64,000 nucleotides of DNA from contig PALV01000013.1 in NCBI GenBank assembly GCA_002706685.1, positions 124,001 through 188,000 of the forward strand. The letters are read 5' to 3'. The stretch's first letter is position 1. Each line of letters opens with the position of its first letter. The DNA comes from Gammaproteobacteria bacterium. GTDB lineage: Bacteria > Pseudomonadota > Gammaproteobacteria > Pseudomonadales > Pseudohongiellaceae. Position numbers and translations under genes: made by a program. Below are positions 57,047-64,000 of the stretch, one piece after another. The notes below the pieces were generated by a model. The model had not been told where the DNA came from and ran no database searches. It was given only the letters and a program-made list of their open reading frames with translations.

Positions 57047-57870
57047 GGGTGTGCATCCACCGTCAGTGTACGCACTCTGTCCTCTGGCGGGGAGCGCTCG
57101 TCATCGTCCTCATTGTCCGCGGGAACCTCCCAATCCTCTTCTCCATAGATACTCGTCAGAATGGCGGGGCTCAGGTCCTGCGGCGAGCCGTCGAACACGA
57201 TCCTGCCAGCGCGCAATCCGACAACCCGGTCGACGAACTGCTGGGCCAGCACAACGTCGTGGATGTTGATGATGGCCGCCAGTTGCTGCTCCCGGCACAG
57301 ATCGCAGATCAGTCGCATGATCTGCCTGGAAGTTTTTGGATCAAGACTGGCCGTGGGCTCATCAACCAGCAATAGCTTGGGATTCTGCATCAGGGCGCGG
57401 GCGATGCCGACGCGCTGCTTTTGTCCACCCGACAGCGCATCTCCCCGTTTGTCGAACATGGTTTCCAGACCGACCCTTCGCAGCAGATGAAAGGCCTGCT
57501 GAATATCGGATTTAGGGAAGCGACGAAAGTAGCTGCGCCAGAACCCTACATAGGCCAGGCGCCCAGATAATACATTCTCCATCACGGACAGACGCTCAAC
57601 CAGAGCGTAATTCTGGAATATCATGCCGATCTGGCGGCGTGCCTGCCGCAGCCTCGCACCCCTGACCCGGGTAATGTCCTCGCTGTCCAGCTGCACCTTT
57701 CCATCAGTGGGTTCTATCAAGCGGTTAACACATCGAATAAGTGTGCTTTTGCCTGCGCCGGACGGCCCGATCAATGCGATGACCTGGCCCGCAGGTATGG
57801 TCAGATCGATATCGCTGAGGGCGAGCTCACCTGTCTGGTAGCGTTTGCTCACGCCTGTTAGTGTCAGCAT
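57043..57870 (-). CDS. phnC: Phosphonate-type ABC transporter ATP-binding protein
   Basis: ATPase subunit, 275 residues, with Walker [14 protein letters not shown]-loop in [12 protein letters not shown], signature [15 protein letters not shown] and Walker [14 protein letters not shown]. The C-terminus is acidic ([12 protein letters not shown]). 16 bp downstream of phnD. Confidence 0.9.
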   Translation of the reverse strand: MLTLTGVSKRYQTGELALSDIDLTIPAGQVIALIGPSGAGKSTLIRCVNRLIEPTDGKVQLDSEDITRVRGARLRQARRQIGMIFQNYALVERLSVMENVLSGRLAYVGFWRSYFRRFPKSDIQQAFHLLRRVGLETMFDKRGDALSGGQKQRVGIARALMQNPKLLLVDEPTASLDPKTSRQIMRLICDLCREQQLAAIINIHDVVLAQQFVDRVVGLRAGRIVFDGSPQDLSPAILTSIYGEEDWEVPADNEDDDERSPPEDRVRTLTVDAHP

Positions 57871-57885
57871 GCTGCGTGATCTCCC

Positions 57886-58869
57886 TCAGTCACAGTTGTA
57901 AATCGTATCATTTGCTTCATCGATATCCCGAATGACTTGCCAGTGCTGTTTGTAGCTGATCGGAATAAACTGGGCCATCCCCGCATCGGCAAATTCCTGC
58001 TGCAGTGCCGAGCCTTCCCAGTCAAAACTGAAAAAGGCCTGGCGAATTTTCTCGGCGAGCTCCGGCGCCAGGTTGTGGGCCATACCATAAGCGGTGGTGG
58101 GAAATGTCAGCGAACGATAGATGCTGCGATACTGATCAGCACTGACAACATCCCTGCCCTCCATTCGGCGCAATACCTCATTGGCAATGGCTGCTGCCTC
58201 ATAATCGCCGTTAACAACGCCCAGAATCGAATTATCGTGACTGCCAGAGTATGTCGTCGTGTAGTCGCGATCGGCCTGCAGCCCAAATTCCCGGTCCAGC
58301 AGTGTCGATGGCGCTTTGAATCCTGAGTTGGATGTTGGTGATGTAAATGCGAGCTGTCGTCCCTGCAGATCAGCAGCGTTGTTAATACCGCTGTCAGGGT
58401 AGGTGATGATCTCCATTTCGTATCCGAAGCTGCCGTCCTGTGCAGCCATCATGGCAAACGGGACAAATCCCGTGCAATTGACGGCGACCGGTGTCGACCC
58501 GGTATTAAAGCCGGCAACATGCAGGCGCCCTGCGCGCATCGCCTCCAATTGGGCGGCATTGGACTGCACCGGAAAAAAGCGGATCTCTTTTCCAGTCAGG
58601 GTTTCCATGTGGGTGATAAATTCGTCCCATACCTGAGAGTACAGTGCCGGGTCTTCTACGGGAGTGTAGGCAAATACCAGAATTCGTGGGTCGCGCCATG
58701 ACTCCGGGTCCGCCGGGCGATCAGCGACCAGATCGGCGTCGCTGTCCTCATAACGCGGCGACAGCTGAGCCGAGGCTAGCAGCGGCAATAACGCCGCCAG
58801 CATGCCCGCTGTCACGAGCACCAGGCTGCGGTGAAGCGTCAGCGCTGAGTCAGTGGCCTTGAATAACAT
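57886..58869 (-). CDS. phnD: Phosphonate-type ABC transporter substrate-binding protein
   Basis: Periplasmic receptor of about 327 residues: signal peptide ending LLPLLASA|QLS, then the PhnD pattern VFAYTPVEDPALY, LEAMRAGRLHVAGFNTG, LAFTSPTSNSGFKAP and SHDNSILGVVNGDYEAAAI. Relatives take up phosphonate, phosphite or phosphate ester. No phosphonate-cleaving gene lies in the window. Start is uncertain: 58869 chosen (AGGG 10 bases upstream); 58905 has no ribosome site. Confidence 0.85.
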   Translation of the reverse strand: MLFKATDSALTLHRSLVLVTAGMLAALLPLLASAQLSPRYEDSDADLVADRPADPESWRDPRILVFAYTPVEDPALYSQVWDEFITHMETLTGKEIRFFPVQSNAAQLEAMRAGRLHVAGFNTGSTPVAVNCTGFVPFAMMAAQDGSFGYEMEIITYPDSGINNAADLQGRQLAFTSPTSNSGFKAPSTLLDREFGLQADRDYTTTYSGSHDNSILGVVNGDYEAAAIANEVLRRMEGRDVVSADQYRSIYRSLTFPTTAYGMAHNLAPELAEKIRQAFFSFDWEGSALQQEFADAGMAQFIPISYKQHWQVIRDIDEANDTIYNCD

Positions 58870-58871
58870 GT

Positions 58872-58889
58872 ATGACTGCCCTATGACTG
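58872..58889 (-). repeat. PhoB-box-like direct repeat at the phnD start
   Basis: On the minus strand CAGTCAT-AGGG-CAGTCAT: two 7-mers with a 4-base spacer, the geometry of a Pho box (CTGTCAT-N4-CTGTCAT) with one mismatch in each half. It ends 2 bases before the phnD ATG and lies downstream of the promoter at 59001, an odd position for an activator. Confidence 0.35.
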
Positions 58890-59000
58890 CATGGAACAGC
58901 TGCATGGTTGAAATAGACGCAGCTGTGTATCGCAGATTATTTATTATTGTCGGTATTTCACCTGCTGTAGCGTCTGCTGCCAGCAAGAGGGTGATTGTGG

Positions 59001-59028
59001 ATCATAGCAGGTGCTGGATTGCCGTCAA
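59001..59028 (-). promoter_or_regulatory. Sigma-70 promoter for the phnDCEE operon
   Basis: Minus strand TTGACG (59028-59023), 16-base spacer, TATGAT (59006-59001): 5 of 6 matches in both hexamers. It would give a leader of about 125 nt before phnD. The -35 overlaps the last codons of the kinase gene. Confidence 0.65.
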
Positions 59029-59549
59029 CCGCGCAACAGAGCCTGAAACTGATTCAGAATATCGTCTGCACTGCCATCATTGACCAGCACCTCTGCCGTC
59101 GGGTCTGGGGCCTCGAAATCATTGGTGAGAGCAGATGCGCTGGCAACGCTGATCCCATCGCGACGACTGCGTAGCCGATCAACTATTAATTGTGGGTCCG
59201 ATTTCACCCAGATAAACCGTATCTGTGGCAATCTTGCCTGTAGCCAGTCCCGATGACGCTTTTTATAGGCCCCCTGGGTCACAATCAGGGGCTTGTCAGG
59301 CGCAGTGGACACCCGCTGACGGATGGTTTGCAGCAGTACCGCAAAAAACTCATCACGCATTGCGTCGGTGAAAGGTTGAGCCGTATTCAGTGCCTCACGC
59401 ATGGCAGAAGTGATGTCATCGTCAGCATGGTACACAGGCCAGCCGTAGTGCCGGGATAAAACATCACCGGCAAATGACTTGCCGCTTCCGGACAAGCCGA
59501 ACAAAAACCACACAGTTGGCAGGTTCATACCATTTATCACTTGCTGCAT
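59025..59549 (-). CDS. Gluconokinase-like P-loop kinase
   Basis: A 174-residue small-molecule kinase with P-loop LFGLSGSGKSFAGDVLS, a substrate segment VYHADDDI, IVTQGAYKKRHRDWL and FIWVKSDPQLIVDRLRSR, matching the gluconokinase/shikimate-kinase fold. True substrate unclear. Start 59549 (AGGA 10 bases upstream) or 59528. It is upstream of phnD on the same strand but has the phn promoter at its own 3' end. Confidence 0.75.
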   Translation of the reverse strand: MQQVINGMNLPTVWFLFGLSGSGKSFAGDVLSRHYGWPVYHADDDITSAMREALNTAQPFTDAMRDEFFAVLLQTIRQRVSTAPDKPLIVTQGAYKKRHRDWLQARLPQIRFIWVKSDPQLIVDRLRSRRDGISVASASALTNDFEAPDPTAEVLVNDGSADDILNQFQALLRG

Positions 59550-59646
59550 ACTGAGACTATCCTGAAACTTTCTCCGGAATGGATTTTAGCGTACACCTGC
59601 GTGTATTATTCGGCTTTTGCAAATCGATCTGTTGCAGGAACCAAAG

Positions 59647-60369
59647 ATGGGCAGAGCATACCAGAACCGTAAAGAGTCGATGGCCAAAACGGCGGCGGCG
59701 AAAACCAAAGTTTACAGCAAATATGCGCGTGAAATTTACGTTTGCGCGAAGTCTGGCGGCACAGACCCCGATGGCAATCTGACTCTGCGCAGCCTGCTGG
59801 ATCGTGCCAAGAAAGACCAGGTCCCCAGCCATGTGATTGACAAGGCGCTGGAGAAGGCCCGGGGCAGCGGCGGGGAAGACTTTTCGCCGGCACGCTATGA
59901 AGGGTTTGGTCCTGGAAACTGCATGGTTATCGTTGAGTGCCTGACCGACAATCCCAATCGAACCTTCGGTGATGTCCGTCAGTGTTTTACCAAGACCAAA
60001 TCGAAAATTGGCGCGCAGGGCAGCGTCAGTCACATGTTCGATCACTGTGCCATTCTGGCCATCATGGGTGATGATGAAGAGAGTGTGCTGGAGGCACTGC
60101 TGGGCGCCGACGTCGACGTCACTGATATTGAAAACGAAGACGGCCGTATCACGGTCTTTGCACCTCACACAGAGTATGCAAAGGCGCGCCAGGCACTACG
60201 CGACGCTTTCCCTGATGTCGAGTTTGAAGCCGATGAAATTCAGTTTCTGGCACAGACGCAGACCGAATTGAGCGGTGACGATGTTGCACTCTTCGAGCGC
60301 TTTATGGATATGCTGAACGATCTGGATGACGTCCAGAATGTTTATCACAACGCGGTACTGCCCGACTGA
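59647..60369 (+). CDS. YebC/PmpR family protein, YeeN type
   Basis: A 240-residue protein resembling E. coli Yee[76 protein letters not shown] and [11 protein letters not shown]. Family members are translation factors or DNA-binding regulators. The ATG at 59647 matches the family N-terminus; 59617 is too early. Overlaps the convergent GGDEF/EAL gene by 25 bp. Confidence 0.9.
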   Translation: MGRAYQNRKESMAKTAAAKTKVYSKYAREIYVCAKSGGTDPDGNLTLRSLLDRAKKDQVPSHVIDKALEKARGSGGEDFSPARYEGFGPGNCMVIVECLTDNPNRTFGDVRQCFTKTKSKIGAQGSVSHMFDHCAILAIMGDDEESVLEALLGADVDVTDIENEDGRITVFAPHTEYAKARQALRDAFPDVEFEADEIQFLAQTQTELSGDDVALFERFMDMLNDLDDVQNVYHNAVLPD

Positions 60370-62963
60370 GGCAAACGCGGCAGCTCTGGCGCAGCCTGGT
60401 CAAACACCGGCTGCCAGGCTTCCTCTGGTTGTGGTGCTCCGAAATAGTACCCCTGTTTAAAGTAGCAGCCGAGCTCCGTCAACCGCTCGGCCTGCGCTGC
60501 CGTCTCCACACCCTCGGCGATTACACGCAAGTCCAGACTGGCACCCAGCGCTATAATGGTTTTCACGATGGCCTCATCGTTAACATCATCCAGCAGATCC
60601 CGCACAAAAGACTGATCAATCTTCAGTTGCGACAGTGGCAGCCGTTTCAGATAGCTCAAGGAAGCATAGCCGGTACCAAAGTCATCCAGCGCAAATTTGA
60701 TACCCATGGCCCGCAACTCCCGCATGCGCTCAATTGTCGACTGCACGTCTTCAATCAACAGACTCTCGGTAACTTCCAGTTCCAGAAGCCTTCCATCCAC
60801 ACCTGACTGTTGAATACAGTCAGCAATCTGGCGTACAAATTTGGGGCTGCGAAACTGTCGCGAGCTGATGTTGATGGCCAGCGTCATTGACCGAGTCGCG
60901 CTGTGCTGCTGCCAGCGCTTGAGGATACGACAGGCTTCGGCGATCACCCATTCGCCAAGAGGAACGATCAGCCCTGCCGACTCTGCGACTGGAATAAAGT
61001 CTCCGGGCGAGACGCGCCCAAGAATGGCATCCTCCCAGCGCAGCAGACCCTCCATGCCGACAACTTTACCGTCGCCATCAACCTGGGGCTGCAGGTGCAG
61101 GTCCAGACCAGTGCCATCGAGTGCACGCCGCAGGGCTTTTTCGATGCTGGTACGTCTGGTGACCTCAATCTGCATGGCGGGGTTAAAAAACTTCACGGTA
61201 TTGCGCCCGGCGTTCTTCGCCGCGCCCAACGCCAGGTCCACTGCCTTTAGCAGCTCATCGACAGATTCGGCGTCAGAAAACATGGCCACGCCAACACTTA
61301 CTGATGTGGTGACTTCATGGCCATGCAGGTCAAAGGGATCACTCAACTGCACGCGCAGAGTCTCGGCGAGGTCATTGACACGATTGACTGCATCGTCGAT
61401 CTCAAGTGCCAGGTCTTCCACTATGATGACAAACTCGTCTGCACCGAGTCTTCCCGCAGTATCAGTAGGCAACAGACTACGCTCTACTCGATGTGCCACA
61501 TGTTTCAGAAGCGCATCCCCATGATTGTGGCCCAGTGAGTCATTGATGGTCTTGAAGTTATCCAGATCGATCAGCACAAGCGCGCCCTGATACCCAGTTA
61601 TCTCGTGCCCCCCCAGGGCGTGCTCCAGCCGCTCCAGTATTAAACGCCGATTGGGTAGCCCGGTCAGCGAATCAAACGAGGCAAGCTGCTGAAGCTGGCT
61701 GTTCATTTTGCGGTGTTCGGTAATATCAGTCGAAATACCACAAAGAGAAGAGATGGTATTGTCCGGATTGCGCAGTGGAATCTTGACTGACAGGAATGTG
61801 TATTCGTCCTTGCCATCGCGGGAAACACTGTGCTCCTCATGGGCAACGCGCTCGCCCTGGCGTATGACACGCATATCATTCTGTCGTATCTGCTCATAGG
61901 TACGACTGTCAAAAAATGACTCGTCAGTTTTGCCGAGGATCTCACTTTCCGGTCGCCCGAACAGTTCGCAGACCTTACGGTTTACGTATTGATAACGCAG
62001 CTTGTAGTCCTTGATGTAAATATAGGCATCGACACTGTTGAGGATAATGTTCAGTCGCTGCTCACTGTCCTGCAGGCTTCTGGTCCTTAATTTGACCTGG
62101 TAGCTCAACGCGAGGCTGAAGGCGATTGCCACGAGCAATGCGAGCCCCAGTGCTATTGAGCCCCAGACGATCCAGCCCGGGAATCCGCGGTCATTCTGAT
62201 AGTTCCACTGCTCCAGAATCCGGTAATAAACCGAGCCGGGGTCAGCTCGCCATTGGATCAGGTAGTTATCAATCGCCGTAAGGATAGCCCCATGTCTGCC
62301 AGCGGGTACGGCAAAATACAACTGGCTGGGTTGAAACAGGATGGGTGTGGGCGTCAGTCCGAGGCGACTGGCTTCCATATCACCAGAGTGGTAACTGGAC
62401 ACCACGGCATCGGCAGCCCCCTCGGCGACAGCTGTGAATGCCTGTGTCTGATTATCGTAAAGCATCCAGTCGACGTTCAGGAAAAAATTTTCTGCCAGTG
62501 ATTCAAGATAGGCTTGCTGAATGGAGTCCTGCAGCAAAGCAATACGTTTTCCGTCCAGATCCAGAATTCCCAGAATGCCCTGACCACGCGATTCATAAAC
62601 CTGTGACCAGCTCAGCAACGCTGGCTGCTGATGAAAATCAAACCGCCGCTGCCTGACAGAATCAATGGCGACGTCCGGCATGATGTCGATTTCGCCACGC
62701 TCCAGCAGTGTCAGACACTCGCTCCATTGACAGGGTACAGGTCTGAGCTGCCAACGCTCGGTTCTGGCAATCTCACGCAACAGGTCTCCGTGTATACCTG
62801 AGATGCTGCCCTGTTCATCCAGGAACAGTTTGGGAGGGTTTTCGTAAACACCCACACGCAGCACACTGGTTACCGGTTGTGCATAAGCTACGGACATCAG
62901 GTTGGCCAGCACCGCCAATGTGATCAGAAATCCAGCACGTAAAAGTGACCTCTTGTCGCACAT
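60345..62963 (-). CDS. Periplasmic-sensor GGDEF/EAL protein
   Basis: About 872 residues: signal segment, a bacterial type 3 solute-binding domain ([29 protein letters not shown]), a membrane helix near 265-285, a PAS domain ([21 protein letters not shown]), GGDEF and EAL. The GGDEF motif reads GADEF and the inhibitory RxxD is absent, so cyclase activity is doubtful. EAL reads EGLLRW with [14 protein letters not shown] intact, so phosphodiesterase activity is plausible. Start 62963 is tentative; a TTG at 63026 is the longest alternative. Confidence 0.85.
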   Translation of the reverse strand: MCDKRSLLRAGFLITLAVLANLMSVAYAQPVTSVLRVGVYENPPKLFLDEQGSISGIHGDLLREIARTERWQLRPVPCQWSECLTLLERGEIDIMPDVAIDSVRQRRFDFHQQPALLSWSQVYESRGQGILGILDLDGKRIALLQDSIQQAYLESLAENFFLNVDWMLYDNQTQAFTAVAEGAADAVVSSYHSGDMEASRLGLTPTPILFQPSQLYFAVPAGRHGAILTAIDNYLIQWRADPGSVYYRILEQWNYQNDRGFPGWIVWGSIALGLALLVAIAFSLALSYQVKLRTRSLQDSEQRLNIILNSVDAYIYIKDYKLRYQYVNRKVCELFGRPESEILGKTDESFFDSRTYEQIRQNDMRVIRQGERVAHEEHSVSRDGKDEYTFLSVKIPLRNPDNTISSLCGISTDITEHRKMNSQLQQLASFDSLTGLPNRRLILERLEHALGGHEITGYQGALVLIDLDNFKTINDSLGHNHGDALLKHVAHRVERSLLPTDTAGRLGADEFVIIVEDLALEIDDAVNRVNDLAETLRVQLSDPFDLHGHEVTTSVSVGVAMFSDAESVDELLKAVDLALGAAKNAGRNTVKFFNPAMQIEVTRRTSIEKALRRALDGTGLDLHLQPQVDGDGKVVGMEGLLRWEDAILGRVSPGDFIPVAESAGLIVPLGEWVIAEACRILKRWQQHSATRSMTLAINISSRQFRSPKFVRQIADCIQQSGVDGRLLELEVTESLLIEDVQSTIERMRELRAMGIKFALDDFGTGYASLSYLKRLPLSQLKIDQSFVRDLLDDVNDEAIVKTIIALGASLDLRVIAEGVETAAQAERLTELGCYFKQGYYFGAPQPEEAWQPVFDQAAPELPRLPQSGSTAL

Positions 62964-63072
62964 CGCTATTGGACCAGCCTGCTCCCTGAAAATGACGATC
63001 AGTCTACCGCGCCGTTGCCCAGACAACTTTATCTACACCTGATTATTGCGTCGGGGCCTGGGCGCGGGAATT

Positions 63073-63654
63073 CTACCGGTAATTACGTTGATATACATCA
63101 GCCCCCATGTGCTCAATCTGTCTGTCGATCATGCGATCCATGGCCTGCAACACCCGCTGATGGGTAACTTTGCGACCTTCCAGTTCTTGCAGGGTATACA
63201 CTATCGCCTCCAGTGTCGATAAGGCGTCGGGCTCGCTCGCCCGACGAATGCGGTATCGACTGACCGGTACGGCATTGAGACTGAATCTTGGCAGGGACTG
63301 CAACATCGGCCAGGTATACAGCATTTTCCGACTGCGACGCCAACTGGCATCAAGAAAAACCAGGGGTCTGGGGCTGTGTTCGCGAAGTTCTTCAACCGGC
63401 AGGGACTCATCGCCCGGGTAGATCAGCACACAATTTTCAGGCAGCGATGGCAAAACGTCCTGCTTTACAGCAAGCGTTTGCAGGAGACAGTCAGAATAGC
63501 TGAGTGATGCGAGCCGGGCTGTACCCAGCGGGTGTGTCGCCTCGCGTAAATCCTGCAGTATGACCAGCGGCCAGGTATTGGTTGCGGCTACAATGTCGGC
63601 GCAAAGGCAGGTTGAGATCGGTCTCTTACATCGGCTGCAGCGTTGTCGAGCCAT
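63073..63654 (-). CDS. tapT: DTW-domain tRNA-uridine aminocarboxypropyltransferase
   Basis: Adds the acp group to a tRNA uridine (acp3U). The 193-residue protein has a zinc-type CSRCKRPISTCLC at the N-terminus, LDASWRRSRKM in place of the usual DxTW, and a STLEA segment. ATG 63654 is preferred to the GTG at 63687. Symbol assigned by family, not by close identity. Confidence 0.8.
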   Translation of the reverse strand: MARQRCSRCKRPISTCLCADIVAATNTWPLVILQDLREATHPLGTARLASLSYSDCLLQTLAVKQDVLPSLPENCVLIYPGDESLPVEELREHSPRPLVFLDASWRRSRKMLYTWPMLQSLPRFSLNAVPVSRYRIRRASEPDALSTLEAIVYTLQELEGRKVTHQRVLQAMDRMIDRQIEHMGADVYQRNYR

Positions 63655-63731
63655 GGCGAGTCCATTAAGGTGGGAATGATGATGCACCAGCGCCGTCAGT
63701 TAATGCACGACGCTGGCTTCATCTGCCGCAA

Positions 63732-64000
63732 TCAGCCTGCAGCAAAAGCCTCTTTTTCGTCTTCGGTCACTTCTTTGATGCTCAGCTTGATTCGGCCGCG
63801 CGCATCGAGGTCCATGACTTTAACCAGCACATCCTGTCCTTCACTCAGATACTCACTGATATCTTCAACGCGATCAGAAGAAATCTGCGAGATGTGAACC
63901 AGACCGTCTTTGCCCGGCAGAATGGTTACAAAGGCACCGAAATCAACGATACGGGCAACCTTACCCATGTACAGCTTGCCTACTTCGGCTTCCGCTGTAA
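63732..64000 (-). CDS. pnp: Polynucleotide phosphorylase, C-terminal S1 domain (partial)
   Basis: The C-terminal 89 codons of Pnp. [20 protein letters not shown], then [15 protein letters not shown] and [18 protein letters not shown], are the S1 domain of PNPase. The frame is open past base 64000, so the body of the gene is outside the window. Pnp is a 3'-5' exoribonuclease of the degradosome. Confidence 0.93.
   Translation of the reverse strand, partial: TAEAEVGKLYMGKVARIVDFGAFVTILPGKDGLVHISQISSDRVEDISEYLSEGQDVLVKVMDLDARGRIKLSIKEVTEDEKEAFAAG

Noticed and set aside
1..64000. tRNA, rRNA, prophage, insertion sequence or integrase genes
   Set aside because: I looked for T-loop-like motifs, transposase or integrase features and terminal repeats by eye and saw none; a tRNAscan or ISfinder run would settle it.

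Overview
The window looks like chromosome from a free-living, aerobic, probably marine or aquatic gammaproteobacterium. The minus-strand block nnr-tsaE-amiB-mutL-miaA-hfq-hflX has the same order as in E. coli. Many of the other genes (PQQ dehydrogenases, TAXI-TRAP transport, molybdenum hydroxylases, DUF6351, PA2778/PA2779) recur in oligotrophic marine lineages. I cannot place it at genus level from sequence alone. Coding density is high, and I saw no rRNA, tRNA, CRISPR array, insertion sequence or prophage.

Layout. 1-7.3 kb: housekeeping operon (hflX, cut by the window edge, to nnr). 7.3-10.7 kb: a MarR regulator translationally coupled to a molybdenum-hydroxylase-like pair whose large chain has lost its cofactor motifs. 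10.7-15.3 kb: DUF481 outer-membrane protein, SixA phosphatase, DUF4159 protein, DUF6351 lipoprotein. 15.3-18.5 kb: TAXI-TRAP transporter. 18.6-23.4 kb: hexamer repeat, small lipoprotein, iron-type alcohol dehydrogenase, and an intact IorAB-type molybdenum hydroxylase. 23.4-31.4 kb: a redox/stress region with a redoxin/cytochrome c/copper monooxygenase/EF-hand fusion, OxyR with a likely small RNA divergent from it, a ClpP paralogue, an RND/MMPL exporter, and a periplasmic redoxin behind an FNR-type box and a structured leader. 31.4-34.7 kb: fpr with its divergent LysR regulator, an inositol-monophosphatase family enzyme and a TIGR02466 oxygenase-like protein.

34.8-45.0 kb: a CadC-like regulator facing a DUF4329 protein, a PfpI-like protein, and two PQQ dehydrogenases with opposite heme-domain order flanking a large hybrid histidine kinase. 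45.1-55.4 kb: SLC13-type permease, pirin and LysR, carboxylesterase, PA2778/PA2779 pair, MscS channel, amidohydrolase, orphan NarX-type histidine kinase. 55.4-59.5 kb: phnDCEE-type ABC importer behind a good sigma-70 promoter, with a gluconokinase-like kinase upstream. 59.6-64 kb: YeeN-type YebC protein, a periplasmic-sensor GGDEF/EAL protein, a DTW-domain tRNA-modification protein, and the pnp 3' end.

Common theme: periplasmic oxidation (PQQ, Mo and Cu enzymes feeding c-type hemes) alongside peroxide and redox control (OxyR, Fpr with FinR-like regulator, redoxins). Gene starts were moved from the longest frame whenever a Shine-Dalgarno sequence, signal peptide or operon junction argued for a later codon. 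Those choices are stated per gene.
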